Assembly (NCBI GenBank): GCA_007922225.1
Contig: ML680055.1
Coordinates: 399,496 to 463,495, forward strand
Reading direction: 5' to 3'
Length of the DNA stretch: 64,000 bases
Source: Emydura subglobosa
Taxonomy: Eukaryota > Chordata > Testudines > Chelidae
Part shown: positions 35,925-48,419 of the stretch, piece after piece
Layout of the letters: every line of letters starts with the position of its first letter
Position numbering within the stretch: the stretch's first letter is position 1
Notes under the pieces: model-generated
The model's input: only the letters and a program-made list of their open reading frames with translations
What the model was told of the DNA's origin: nothing
The model's database searches: none
Program-made: the position numbers and the translations under genes

Positions 35925-36265
35925 CGGGCACTGTTAAAAGCCCTGCTTCGGAAGGGGTGCAGCAGGAAGGGGGAAGCTGGTTTGAGTGCATGTGCAGGGA
36001 ATGTCAGAGGTGCAGGAGAAGGGGAAACTCGTGTGTGTGCATGTGCTAGGGTATGGAGGGGCACAGGGGAAGGGGATGTCTGTGTGCAGTGGGGTGCAAA
36101 AGGGAGGGCAAACTGGGTGTGCAGGAGAATGGGAGGGTGGCAGGGAGGAAGACGTGGGGTTGTGTGTGCAAAGCAAGTTAGAGCTTTGTTTTACTCCAGG
36201 GGGTATAAAAGCAACCATAAAATCCGGCCATAGAAGTAAATATTAAAGATGTATTTCGGTCAATA

Positions 36266-36755
36266 CTTTTTAGCGGTGATACTCAGACTTCAGTGGTTCA
36301 GGAACCAGATCAGCAACCAACAGTACCCAAAAGAGCCACACTCATGTGAGTTCATTGTTTCATTCGCCGTAGGACCAGCGCTTCATTTGGAACGAAAGAG
36401 CGACCGGGCTCAAGCCATTTTTTGTACATTCATAACTGTTGCCGCAAGCCCAGAGGTGCCGGGGCTATGAAGGGCCAAGCTTCAAGGTGCCGGGGCTCAG
36501 CCCTGGCACAAATTAAGCACTGCATAGTATTTAAAGAGGGTGATGGGGAAATATTTCGTTTATATATATTACATGTATAGAGGTATTATTCTCACCCCAA
36601 ACAACTGACCAAGTATTATTATTTTTGTCAACTACAGTTGGTTAGTGACATAGTAAAAGCATCCTGATTGGTTAACAATTAAATCACACGGTGTTTTAAT
36701 ATCATGCGCTACAAAGAGCCGCAGGAGCCTCCGTCTCCGTATCACTGCTTTATAG
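36266..36755. mobile_element. hAT-type MITE with 8-bp target duplication
   Basis: Element 36274-36747 (474 bp), flanked by CTTTTTAG (36266-36273) and CTTTATAG (36748-36755), an 8-bp duplication with one mismatch. The left terminus CGGTGATACTCAGAC and the reverse complement of the right terminus, CAGTGATACGGAGAC, match at 12 of 15 positions. The 8-bp duplication and the CAGTG-type end indicate a hAT element. It has no transposase, so it is non-autonomous. It includes GGTGCCGGGGCTCAGCCC. Confidence 0.85.
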
Positions 36756-36854
36756 CTTCCAATCATTAAAATTCCCTGGTTACATGCTCTTTGAGGGGCC
36801 TGGCTACTGTTGCTATTTGATGGTTTTAAGTTCACAGCAATTCCTGGACAAGGG

Positions 36855-37728
36855 TAGTATTTTCAAAAGTACCTAAGTCAATCCTGTTTGCCAAAGTGAC
36901 TTAGGCACTGAAGGAGGGGGGGTCCAAGGGGGGCTTAGCCTGCTGGCTTTTGTGGGTCCCATGCTTAGGTGCCCAGCTCCCCTCAGGCATTGGACAGGGT
37001 ACCTGGGAGCCTAACTCAGGGTTTTGGAGTCCACTAGATGGCAGAGTGCTGAGCAGTGCAGAGCCTACACGGGAAACCACCAAAACTAGCCAATAGGAAA
37101 TGCCGAGGGGAAGGATGTGGCCTAAGCCCCACCCCTCAAAGGGGACTCTGAATTCCGGGCTGATTGGTGGCTGGGAACCCTCTCTGGGAACCAGGCACTT
37201 AGTGATCTTGCGGCCGTGGTGGTACCTCCTATAACCATTCGCCCAGTGGCATGTTCCTAAGGGGTGGGGAGACCCACATTCAAGTCACTGCTCCACATCC
37301 AGCAGAGGGAATCTGAACTGTGATCCCCCATGTCCATGGGGAGTGCTCAAACTACTGGGGTAAAGGTTATGAGTGGGGCCGGTTCTTTCTCCCCCCTGCA
37401 GTTTTGGGCATGCTCTGAAAGGGATCTAAAGCCAAGAGAGGCAGGGGGAGAACTTGTTTGTGAATCTCACTGGGGCCTAGATTGTGAGTAGGCACTGGGA
37501 GGTGCCGGCATGTAGGTGGCTAGTGCACGCCCTTCTGTGGAGGGGATGCAAACTCCGGCACGGTGGGGATTTGGGCATGTGTAGAGTTAAATGGCAGCTG
37601 AGCAGGAGTCTTGTGAATGGCAGTGGCACCTAAATGTTGGACTTAGTCCTTCCTGTGAATCCTACCCTTAGGAGACGAGATCTCACTGAGATGGCAGCTC
37701 CTAAGTCACTTAAGCACTTTGCAGAAGT
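36855..37728. repeat. Possible element bounded by TTTTCAAA/CCTAAGT inverted words
   Basis: The left end TTTTCAAAAGTACCTAAG and the right end CTTAAGCACTTTGCAGAA are roughly inverted. The interior is GC-rich and unrecognised. It could equally be two independent short repeats. Confidence 0.35.
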
Positions 37729-37869
37729 TTGCCCAGAGTTCCATTGGGTTGGAGTCACAGTTTAACGCACATAGCGGAAAAGCTGTTTGGACTATAACAT
37801 TTTTCCCCCCAGGAAATGTTGATATTGTAAAATGAGTTCTGTTTCAAACTGGAATGGAAGGTGACACTA

Positions 37870-38865
37870 TCAAAACTTCAACAAGGACAAATGCGAAGTG
37901 CTGCACTTGGGAAGGAACAATCAGTTGCACACTTACAAAAAGGGCAATGCCTGCCTAGAAAGGAGTACTGCGGAAAGGGATCTGGGGTCAGAGTGGCTCA
38001 CAAGCTAAATACGTCATCAGTGTAACACTTGCAAAATAAGCGAACGTCATTCTGGGATGTATTAGCAGCAGCGTTGTAAGCAAGACACGCGAAGTAATTC
38101 TTCCACTTTACTCCATGCTAATTAGGCCTCAGCTGGAGTATTGTGTCCAGTTCTGGGCATCACATTTCAGGCAAGATGTGGAGAAATTGGAGAAAGTCCA
38201 GAGGAGAGCAACAAAAATGATGAAAAACAAGGAGAGTCCTGTAGCACTTTAAAGACTAACAAGTTTAATTTCTGCAGGCATAAGTTTTCATGGGCTGTCA
38301 GATCTGACGAAGTGGGTTACAGCCCATGAAAGCTTATGCCTGCAGAAATTAAATGTGTTAGTCTTTAAAGTGCTACAGGATCTCGTTGTTTTTGCTGTAC
38401 ACAGACTAACATGGCTACCCCGTCTCAAAAATGATTAAAGGGTTAGAAAACATGACCTACGAAGAAAGATTGAAAAAATAGGGTTGGTTTAATCTGAAGC
38501 CTGAGGGTGGGGGACAGGATAACAGGCTTCAAGTATGTAAAAGGTTGTTATAGAAAGTTGGGTGATAAATTTTCTCTTCAACCACTGAAGACAGGACAAA
38601 GACGTAATGGACTTAAATTGCAGCAAGGGCGGTGTAGGTTGGACATTAGGAAAAACTTCCTGACTGTCAGGGTAGTTAAGCTCTGGAACAAATTACCTTG
38701 GCAGGTTGTGAAATGTCTGTAAATGGAGGTTTTAAAGAACAGGTTAGACAAACACCTGTCAGGGATGGGCTAGCTAGATAATACTTAGTCTTGCATCAGT
38801 GCGGACACTGGACTAGCTGATCTACTGAGGTCCCGTCTAGTCCTACATTTCTATCATTTCTATGC
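37870..38865 (+). mobile_element. CR1-like LINE 3' end, split by a foldback element
   Basis: Sense CR1: ACAAATGCGAAGTGCTGCAC, GGAGTATTGTGTCCAGTTC, then after 38435 TTGGACATTAGGAAAAACTT and the 3' end GGACTAGCTGATCTACTGAG with TTCTATCATTTCTATG. The element at 38222-38425 interrupts the RT C-terminus. Confidence 0.88.
38212..38435. mobile_element. Foldback MITE-like element with exact 10-bp duplication
   Basis: Element 38222-38425 (204 bp) is flanked by identical CAAAAATGAT at 38212-38221 and 38426-38435. The arms, about 38232-38298 and 38319-38384, are nearly complementary over some 66 bp. A tail of about 40 bp ending GGCTACCCCGTCT extends past the right arm. Removing the element and one duplication restores the CR1. 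A 9-10-bp duplication with foldback structure would fit a Mutator-like element. A SINE-type origin is not excluded. Confidence 0.85.
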
Positions 38866-38869
38866 TGTC

Positions 38870-39180
38870 ACAGGCCCAAAAGTTTTGACTCAGACGTGTT
38901 GAAACAAAAATGTCCATATCTTCAAGCAAAGCTATATGAAAATTGTCATCTTGAAACTGACATTTCAGCAGAAAAATGCTGTTTCATTCCTTATGTTGAA
39001 ACAAAAGAAAGATTCTCATTTCATTCTGAAATGTTGATTAGAAACAAAAATTTTCATTTTGGCATTTCTTGCAGAAAAATTGAATGTGTTCATCAGAATT
39101 GACATTGTCGCCATGGAAATTGTCACTGTATAAAACTGCATTTTTCACTGGGAAAACTTGCTGTATGAAGACTTTTGTCC
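38870..39180. repeat. AT-rich TTTTGAAA-type interspersed repeat
   Basis: Follows directly after a CR1 3' end. It is rich in GTTGAAACAAAA, TTTCATTCTGAAATG and AATTTTCATTTTGGC, the same word set as 11040-11365. The 68-aa frame here is repeat-derived. Confidence 0.45.
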
Positions 39181-40309
39181 AGTTCTACATTTTAGTAATT
39201 TAGGCTAAAATACATAACAAGAATGTTGTGATTAGCCCAAAACCCAGCCAATTCAGAGAGGTTAAATGTATAAGACGTTCACACATTAAGGTATGGAAAT
39301 GTACAGTGAGGGCACCCTAACAATCTTTAATCTACTGCCACTAGGAAAGGTACAAATATGAAAAAAAAATCTGTATCTTAAAAAAATCAGTTTAATCTAA
39401 GATGGATCCACAACCACTAAAATGGTGGAATGACAATCCTGTGGTTATTGCCTGGTCTCACCATAGGGCAGAGTTAAGGGCTGTAAGGCTGTAACTGGTC
39501 AGGTCCACGCCTTCACGTGCCTGGATTGCTTTTAAATTTACCCTTAACGCTGCAGTTCCTGGGTTTGTAATGCGTGGTTGGGGGTAATGACAACGTCTCT
39601 GCAGTGAGCTGTACCTGCCATTCCTGAGCTGGACTCTGGCTCTAGTTTAACATCGCTGTGTCTGGGACTAGACAGACGAGGTGCACGCTCAGGGAATGGG
39701 ACCCTGGCACTCTCCATGCGGGGCAGCAGGTCTGGGCTCAAGAAGAGCCTCCTGCTGCTCTGGCCTACCACAGCCATGCCTGGAGCACGTGCAGAGCAGC
39801 TCATGCTAACTGAGTGGGGCACCCTCTGGGCTCTCACCTCTACAGGCCTAGCTTCAAACGGGTTTACAGCCAAGGAGAATGGCGCCTGTCGCTCCCCGCT
39901 GAGCCCAGCAGTGCTGTTTGCCCACACCAATATCTGCGGCTAATCAGCCCCTGCCCTCACTTTCACGAGTATTCAACACAGGCTCCCCAAAGCTGCCGCA
40001 GCAGTTCAGAGCTGTTGGGATGGAGCATAAATCTGCCCCAGGGGCTACCAGTGAGCTCCCTCCGCTCGCCAAGGCCGGTTTCACAGTAGTCCAAGGAGCT
40101 AGTGGGCTACAAGGCTAGAATTTTTCAAAGGCGCAGATCCCACTTGGACACCTAAACAAGTGGGCAGGTTCTCACAAGAGCCCAGCAGAGGCACGGAGCA
40201 CATGTGGGTGCTGAGGGCTGGGAGAGCTGGCCCTCGGGGACTGCATTGCTCGAAACTCCAGCAGGAAGCAGCTGAAAACTTTTGCCTGGGATTCTGAGTT
40301 GGGTTTCAC
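39181..40309. other. No recognised feature
   Basis: Unique-looking. The 128-codon minus frame at 39544-39930 has no domain. Confidence 0.4.
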
Positions 40310-40612
40310 GCTCTGAGGAAGACTTGCCTTGTGGTTTGGGTATTAGCATGGGAGTCTGATAATCCCACTTCAATTTCGGGTTCTGCAACAGATTCCCTGT
40401 GTGACCCTGGGCAACTCACTTAGCCTCTCAGTGGCTCAGCTCCCCACCTGTAAAACGAGGCTAATACTTTTTCATCTAGCTTGTTTATTTAGACTGGAAA
40501 CCTACTGGGGCAGGGACTGTCTCACTCACTATGTACCTGTGCAGCACCCAGCACAACAAAGCCATGCTCTCTGTTTGAGTTCAAGGGTGCTATGGTAATG
40601 CAACCCATAATA
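40310..40612 (+). mobile_element. MIR/CORE-SINE-like element
   Basis: Sense copy: a diverged head (GTTTGGGTATTAGCATGGG), a core GTGTGACCCTGGGCAACTCA, then CTCAGTGGCTCAGCTCCCCA and CTGTAAAACGAGGCTAATAC. The 3' part is GGGGCAGGGACTGTCTC with CTGTGCAGCACCCAGCAC. Confidence 0.82.
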
Positions 40613-41969
40613 GGAACCACTAACTTGGGTATGGATTTTTCAAAAAGTCAAGTAGGGCAGCCTTCTCCCAGTCCCTTCCCCCACTTGGCCGTGTGTGCAG
40701 GGGAGGGTGTGAGTGGGAGAACTCACTGCCTCCAAGGCAAATGGGGACAGGTTGGGCTGTTCTGTGGGGGTCTATTGTCTGAGGTCCAGAGAGGAGAAGC
40801 AGTGCCTGAATGGGAGGGTGAATGAAGGCTGGGAGCTGACATAAACACTGCAGTAATAACATGGAGACCCTCACCCAGAGGAGAGACGGGGGCTGTGCAA
40901 TATAGGGACACAAGCCAGCGGTTTGCCCAGGAGAGCATTATGGATTTGTTAGACGAAACATGAAGACCAGGCAGTGATCACCGGCCGTAAGTGAAAGGGA
41001 GCTTCGCTCCTTGCCCTAGACAATCCCCCGCAGCAGGTAAAGAGCCTCACCTCCTCCATACTGGACTGCCCCAGTGATTAGTCGGCTGGGCTCCATGAGC
41101 ACATGCCCACAAGCTGGGAATCACCACCCTTGTGCTAGCCTTTGACACTGCAGGTGGAGGCATGCACCTAAGTGCAAGTGGCCGACCTAAGCAAGCCCTG
41201 CGTGGCCACGGCTAGCTGCCCACACATGCAGCCAGGGCTCAGGTGTGAGAATTCAGCAGCCACACTGAGTGTTAACCCGCTACCTCAAGCAGAGCTGGTG
41301 TGGATCTGTCTCCCTGCACTGGAAAGCACGGTCCCAACCACAGCATAGATCTACCCTCAGAGCAGAACCTGGCCAACAGGGGCAGCTGTAGCACTGTTCA
41401 TCACCTCTTGCATTTCAAAGTGCCTGCGATTGTCATGGTTTTGGGTGGGGGGCGAGGGAGGTCAGGGATGTGTTGATGTAATAGTGCTGACGTTTCTACC
41501 AACCATAGCATTGGCAAAAACGATCTGAAGTTTTGAAAATGACGACATTGCCAATAAAAAGCAAAGCGAGGTGTGTTTCCAGACAGAATGGATATTTATG
41601 GCTCACCAAAGACACAAGCAGATTGGGCATTAGTGCAACACTTCTCAGAAACCAACATCCATACAAAATAGACATTAAAAGTTACAGGAGAGACGTCTGC
41701 ACAATTTAGGAAAATGTACGAGAACTGGAATGCAATTTAAAAAACATGCAAGGCTTATGTCTCTCTGGGCGATCTACAAAGAATATAAAGAAGAACTACT
41801 TCTTTCCTTGCCTTAAATGCTGTGCATTTTGAGGTAGAGAACTACTTTGTTTCCCTTAAAGCACTAAGCTGCTGCAGCAAACTAATATTTGGTTTTGCAC
41901 CGATTAGTTCATTACACTAACAGTTTCAAACTCATCTCCTCTGCTTGGGACATGGATTAGCGGTCAGGT
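40613..41969. other. No recognised feature
   Basis: Possible degenerate MITE words near 41220-41360 (GCAGCCAGGGCTCAGG, GGTGTGGATCTGTCTCC). Otherwise nothing. Confidence 0.35.
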
Positions 41970-42175
41970 GATTAAATGAAGTTTCTGCTTATTTCCCTTC
42001 TCCAAACCGTCTCACCCTCACTTTGTGCTGGCCTGGTCATTTGTCTAATGGAATGTAAGGGCTTGCTAGGGCAGGGACCATCTTTTCGTTATGTGTGCAC
42101 ATGCCTGGTGCAATGGGGCCCTGATTTCTCCTTGGAACCTTTACAGCCCATGCAACACAACTAGCAAACCAGTAG
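41970..42175 (+). mobile_element. MIR/CORE-SINE-like 3' half
   Basis: GGCTTGCTAGGGCAGGGACC, then CATGCCTGGTGCAATGGGGC, matching the 3' half of the copy at 40310-40612. Confidence 0.6.
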
Positions 42176-42639
42176 TTCCTTGGGCTGCCAGCTCAGCATC
42201 TCTTCCTTGCACTTTGCACCTCAGCAATGGGAAGAAGATGCTCCTCCAGATTCTGAGAAAACAGCCAGTGGCGCATCTGCCTCCAATTCTTCCAGGCAGT
42301 GTTGAGCTGATAACTTGACTAGGCCTTGGGAAAGAATTGTTCGACATATCCCCTGGGACCCTGATGAAAGCTGCTTAGAAAATGGGATTGTCATGGAAAA
42401 TTCCAGCTTTTTGGCAAAAGTCAACCCCCCAAATCTTTAATTCCGAAATGCAACCATGGCTCCCCAGTGTCCTCTCTGCGCCAGATTCCCCCGCCAGCCT
42501 CCTCTCTCATAGCAACCAGCGGGGAGACTGTCATGCAGGCATAAGCCAGTCAGGAAGCCTGGCCGAAGGAGGAGAATGGGGGCATGAGGCACTGAACTAC
42601 AACTCCCAGGAGACACTGCAGCAGCATTTCCCAAGAGAT

Positions 42640-42830
42640 TTCAGGGCTGGCAAAAACAAAACAAAGAAATCTCGCTCCAGTTTTCAGGCAGTCAGTTTTT
42701 CAATGAGAATCAATTGAAGTCTTCTGGGACAAGCTGCCGCTTCTGGTGAAAGATTTCATTTGGTCAAAAATCCCATTTTCCTTCAAACAACAGTTTCCAG
42801 GGAAAATTTTCAAACCAACCCTCGTGCTCT
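42640..42830. repeat. AT-rich TTTTGAAA-type interspersed repeat
   Basis: Contains CAGTTTTTCAATGAGAATC, GAAAGATTTCATTTGG and GGGAAAATTTTCAAACC, similar in composition and wording to the other members of this set in the window. Confidence 0.4.
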
Positions 42831-43378
42831 CGGCCTTGCTCTGGAGAACGGAGCAGAGATCCCATGCGCTTATCACACATGCTCAGTGGCCTGACATTGC
42901 AAGCAGGGGATCTTCACGCTTCAAGCACAGTTCTTTCCGGTCCACCAAAGAGCACACATCTGAATACCAGCCCAGTTCACATCCCGTCCGAGCTAGGTCA
43001 ATGCAGACAAGAGCTGGGGACAGCTAAGCAGGCCGGCTCGGCAGCCTTTTCCACTGATCCAGCACAGCGTCACCACACACCTGCCAGGCCCAAAGTCAGA
43101 AATGTGTTTACACGTGTGCCAATGACATCACAGGGGAGTGACACACACACAGCAAGGACAGCCACTTCTTCATGGGCCTACAGGCAGCACTGGAGCAGGG
43201 CGTTGCTACTGGTGCCTGCTACACCCCGAGTTCCCCTCCAAATCCCTGAAGCACACTTGGCTCTGTCCTGCAGCATAACACATTGGCTAAAGCAGCAAAT
43301 CAAAGTCTGGGGCGAGATGCCCTACTTGGCTGCAGCGGTGACCATGCAGTGAGGTTCTTTCCAGTGGGAAATAGCTGG

Positions 43379-43652
43379 GGAACAAGGAGCAACGGTCTCA
43401 AGTTGCAATGGGGGGGAGGTCTAGGTTGGACATTAGGAAAATGTTTTTCCCTAGGAGGGTGGTGAAGCACTGGAATGGGTTACCTAGTGAGGTGATGGAA
43501 TCTCCATCCTTAGAGGTCTTTAAGCTGTGGCTTGACAAAGCCCTGGCTGGGATGATTTAGCTGAGGTTAGTCCTGCTTTGGGCAGGGGGCTGGACTAGAT
43601 GACCTCCTGGGGTCCCTTCCAGCTCAAATATTCTATGATTCTATGACTCGGG
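43379..43652 (+). mobile_element. CR1 LINE 3' end
   Basis: GAACAAGGAGCAACGGTCTC, then GGTGGTGAAGCACTGGAATG and GGGGCTGGACTAGATGACC with an ATTCTATGATTCTATG tail. A strongly 5'-truncated copy. Confidence 0.93.
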
Positions 43653-43654
43653 CC

Positions 43655-43700
43655 CTGGTTCTCAAAGGAGCCTAACTCCTGTGGGTTCCAATGTGTGTGT
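43655..43700. repeat. Short CTCAAAGGAGCCTAACT repeat
   Basis: GTTCTCAAAGGAGCCTAACT directly follows a CR1 tail and has the same wording as 47150-47250. Confidence 0.35.
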
Positions 43701-44699
43701 CTACACTGCAACAAAACAGGGCACAAGACTACGCCTCCTCCACCCACCCAGTGATGGGTTTGGTAGATTTGGAGCGACTCATCTCATAAGAGTCAGAGAT
43801 TAAATAAAATTTTAGTCCAATTTTTAGCCCAAGAAGTTTGGATAAGCAGTTAGACTTGATCCCAGCCAAATGGCAAACCTGATCTGCTGATCTCAGTCTG
43901 CTTGTGTAGGAAAATGGGGTTGAAGAGCAGCTATTCACTATTTAAACACTGGCCTGCAGCCTTGCCTCCCTTCTACTGAATGCTCTCATCCTGCTAAGAG
44001 TCCGAACACTGAACAACACAAAGTATCTGACACTCTGCGAAGGGTTCAAACCAGCAGTGCAGTGACTGTGGAATGAGGAAGGGGCAATTCATTTGTTTAT
44101 TCATGCAACATTTCCCACAACCTCAGTTTCTCAGTATTGATGGATTTACATTGTATCTTAAAGGCCAGACAAGCAAATCAGCAGTCTGAGATGAGGGACA
44201 GTCCCTCTCAGGCCGGGGATAGTATAGAGGTTTGACTACACAAGCAATATTTTGCAGTTTCCATTTATTATGAGCTTAAAACCTCAATGGCTAGAGTAGC
44301 TATGAAACAATGTGCAGAGACCAAGATTTTCAGGCTTTCGGGACTAGGGGTGTCAGCGGCCGCACTTAAAGGCACCTGATGATCAGAGAGTGGGTGGTCA
44401 GCACCCTGGGAGAGTCAGGCCCTTTAGAAGTGTATCAAGTTGGGCCCCAAAATAGCTCATCATTTCTGAGGCTTGTGGCCAAAAGGATCAGCGTTGCCCA
44501 GACCACCTGGAAAGGGAAACTAAACCCGGCATCGCTGCCTTTCCCATAGCGTGTCCACATTCCCAGCTGTGTCCCAATGCTCACATGGTGGGAGCTACGC
44601 CTGCAGTTTGAGTGTTTGCTTCCAATAGGACCTCTCCAAAGTGGATGCTGCTCCATGCTCACCTCCTTGCTGCTCTTTCCTTATTCCTGAAGTGACTTG

Positions 44700-45650
44700 C
44701 ATTTTCTCCTGCTGCTGAGACACCACTGGTTGTCTGGCCAAGTAAAACAGCCCCTGGAGGTCCCAAAACAATGGTCTGCCTCAGGGCTCAGTTCTACCAC
44801 TAACATCTTTCAACCTGTTCACAGAAGTGCTTCCCAACAACATTGACAGGCGCTTTCTCTCTGCAGATGCTGTCTGTTTAGCAGTGCAGGACCAGATTTC
44901 AGTAACCAAGGAGGCCTGGCCGCTGACATGACCCATTGATGGCACACGCCTGCAAATGATGGAGAATTAGTCCCAAACCTGGTCCCAAAAAAACAGCTTC
45001 CAGCTGCTTCCATCTATAGCACATCATGGCCAACAAGCAGCTCAGCAGCTCCATGGAGTCGGCTGGCCCACGACCCAAAGCCTGTGTACTAGGTGTTATC
45101 TGGGATCCGACCTTTGCTGTCACCTTGCCAAGACCTCATGGAAAATAAAGACAAGAAACAACCTGATCAGCTAATTAGCTGATTCTACCTGGGAGCCAGT
45201 GCACAGACACTAACCAACGCTGCCTCACGCCAGTCTGTAGCAGAGCATTGCTTCTGGGAGTGGCTCAGTTCCTTCCACGCAGGACTAGCAGAGACTCAGC
45301 TGGATGAAAGCAGCACTGAAATAACAGGTACCATGAGACTGACCCATCGGGGCTGGCTGCCGGTCCTGTCTGACATTGCCCCCCTGACAGCAAGCGACAA
45401 GTCACCGTGCAGAATCTGCTCCTGAAGGCGCCCAGCCTGCCATATGTACCCTGCTCACAGCTGGGTTTAATCCACTGCGCCACCCTCTCAGCTCAAGGCT
45501 TCCCACTTGGACAATTCCCCACAGGAAGCTGGATATCATGGCCAGGTGGCAGAGTACATGGCAAGAACCAACTTCAGACATCGCCAATGCCTAACTCATG
45601 GCAGAGCCAACAGTTTGCTCCCTGCTCTTGACCCTCCACACCGGCTTTAG
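44700..45650 (+). mobile_element. Non-CR1 LINE reverse transcriptase remnant
   Basis: The conserved RT block is readable at 44770-44900: NGLPQGSVLPLTSFNLF, then RRFLSADAVCLAVQDQ, where SADA replaces the catalytic YADD. Further on, LGVIWDP and KIKTRNNLIS match the C-terminal RT/thumb region of LINEs in which this block reads LGVTLDRT and KIKTRNNLI. The pattern differs from the CR1 FADDTKLG type. Stops and frameshifts abound. I place it only as a non-CR1 LINE, possibly jockey- or RTE-like. Borders are approximate. Confidence 0.65.
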
Positions 45651-48419
45651 GTAAAGCTCCAGCAGTTCCGATGTGCTGCTGAGGGTTACAAGAGGGGCCT
45701 TTGTGTCTTCCCCCTTTGCCGCTGTGACCATCCAAAGATGTAGGCCAAGCGCTTTCAGGCTGCACCCATCAGCAAGGGCTGCCTGGTTCCCTCATGGACT
45801 TGCCTAGTGCCCTTCTCTCAGGTATTGAATGGTGCAAACACAGACGAACATGCTTCCCTTGATCATTTTTGTAGATGCAATCGCAATATAGAATATTTCC
45901 TCCAGGCCCCCTGGATACTTAGAACTTTCTATTCCTGCAGCCCTTGGGTCAGACTCGGTCCTCAATCACACCAGAATAAATCCAGAGTGAGTCCACTAAA
46001 AATCAGTGGAGTAACTGAGATCAGAATCTGGTCCTTTCATTATGCATGACCCCCATTCAAGTCAGAGTTCTAGCAAGACAAGACACATAAAAATGTCAAA
46101 GTTGTCAATTCTAAGAGTCTGATCATGCTCTTCTATTGCTTTACCCGCCTTTTATCCCAAAGTATCATCTTACAGGATTTAAAACAAAACAAACACCTTT
46201 TGTATATCAACGAGCTAGCCCACCTCTGAAATGCATCCACCTCTGGGGTGGAACACGGCAGCAGCACTCTAGCATTTAGGGCAGGATGAAGATTCTGCCT
46301 GGAACTTTGCAGCCTTTTTCTCCGAATCAAACAAAACCAGATGCGCTTTCAGCCTCGGGGGACTGCTCCATTGATTAGGAAAGGCCCAGACAAGAGAATG
46401 AAGTCTTTTAACCATTTAGCAGGGCCAGGCCACTGGAACACTCCAAAAGTTTGTGTTCGTCCCACCCTGATACTTGTGTGTCCAATACCCTATAGAAAAG
46501 GTGAGTTTTGCTTTAAACAACCCCAAAATTGCAGCTAAAGCCAGAAAGTTTCACCTTAGCTTGTGGCAAACAAGGTGAGTAGCGTTTCTATGACCTGGAC
46601 CTGAACCAAAACCCCAGGATGCAACGTGGTCTCAGAGACGGGCAGCAACTTTGGTCAAGGCTTTAGGCTGATTGTAAAACCCAGGATAGATTTGAGGGGC
46701 ACCATGCATGTTGGGTCTTCTTTGCTTGTTACAAAACCCTGAGCAAGAGCATGGAGGGCACGTTCCCAGCTCATTATTCTGACATTCGATTGTTTGCACG
46801 CCCAGTACAGAGTTTGCTGCCCAGGCCCGCTGCGCCTCTGCCCAGCTGCATTGCGAACGTGTCACTCTGACACTTGGCCATTCCCATCATTGCAGGGGAC
46901 AACCCCAATGTTGGTCCAAAGAGCTCCATTTCATTAGTCACATCCCAGGCAACACGTTACTGCTCAGGCCCAGGACAGTACTCAGTGCCGGGAGTGGCAG
47001 GAAACCCAGACACTGCATTAACACATGTGTGTAGAAACAGATCTCGTGTCAGAACATTGCGGGGTCTTCCCCAGTAGTTCCAGGGGCAAAGCAGCGACAG
47101 GCAGGAAGGGCCAAAGGTATTGGAAGAGCCCAGCTGTTGGGCACTGAGGCAGCAATTTTCAAAGGAGCCTAAGGGAGTTGGGTGACCCAATGCATACCCA
47201 TGGCCTCTGGGAGCCTAACTACCCTGGGCTCTATGAAAAGTCTGGCCATGGGACAAGGGGAGTTGCTGGTCTCTCCAGCTTGCGGGCGCTGAGTCCTCAA
47301 AGATCCAGCTGGGAGATGGTCTGAAAATCCGCAAGGCAAGTCGTGGCAGCAGCCTGAGTCGGAGATTTTTAAAACAGAAAATATTGTGCACTGGTTTTGG
47401 TCTGTGGCTGAGTGCTGAACTGGCCCTGCCCAGCCCAGTGGAGGGTGGGGGAATCACAGCGCTGCCAATTCTTGCAAATGTAGCATCATTAGGGCAAGTC
47501 TGGCCCCTGCTTCAGGCCCATGTGCTAGGAGACCCAAGTGGGCTTTGGGGCCCATTGGGCTGGGCCTGCCCAGAGGGGGAGAGTCCCTGCCGGAGAGCTG
47601 CCAGTCTAGTGCAGAGCATAGGAGCAGGAACTGGGACTCAACTCATCTCCTACAGAGGCCCCCAAAGAGCCAGTAGCCAGGACCAGCTTCCCAGCCCTGC
47701 TGTGCTGGGCAGGATTCGCACTGGGGCCAACAGGAGCAAGGCTCCCCAGTGACACCCGGGGGCAGGCAGGCCCCAGCAGTGCCAGCATTTCCCTGCGCGA
47801 GCCGGGCTGCTCTCCGGCCCATCCCTTTGCTCAAGCACCTTCGGAGCTGGCGGGAGCCCACGCAGGCCGGGTCTTCTCCTGAGTGCCCACACTGCACTCC
47901 CACTCAGACCCCCGAGTCTGTCACACCCTGCTCTTAAAGGGACTGCTCCCATTAACAGCACAGATCATAAACCCAACCAACACTAGCACCACTGCCACGT
48001 TCATTTCGAAATCCTGTTTTGCAATATAAAGTAATCCCAACAGTTAATCCAGACCCTTGCAATAACTTTTATACCAACAAGCATTTTTTCCACCCCACAC
48101 AGGTTAGGATTTGAATCTACATCCTGCAGCTTCACAGCACAGATCGCTTCCATTTCTGTGACACGAGAAACTGGGGCAGGCAAACCTGGGACCAGGCAAA
48201 CTCGGATTCTTGATGTCTATTCCCATCTGAACAATCGCTGACTTTCTCGTTTTTACCATACAAGTATAAAATAAATCAACTGGAATATAAATATTGTCCT
48301 TACAGTTCAGTGTGTCGTATATAGAGCGATATAAACCAGTCATTGACTGCATGGAATTGTACCTTGTACTGGCTTTGCTAGTGCTTTTTATGTAGCCTAC
48401 TGTAAAGCTCAGCAAATAT
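45651..48419. other. No recognised feature apart from one short repeat
   Basis: Contains the repeat at 47150-47250. I looked for exons of GOSR2, the neighbour of WNT9B in mammals, on the minus strand and saw none. Confidence 0.4.
47150..47250. repeat. TTTTCAAAGGAGCCTAA palindromic repeat
   Basis: AATTTTCAAAGGAGCCTAAG, then GGGAGCCTAACTACCC and GAAAAGTCTGG. Related to the palindrome at 2823-2918. Confidence 0.45.
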
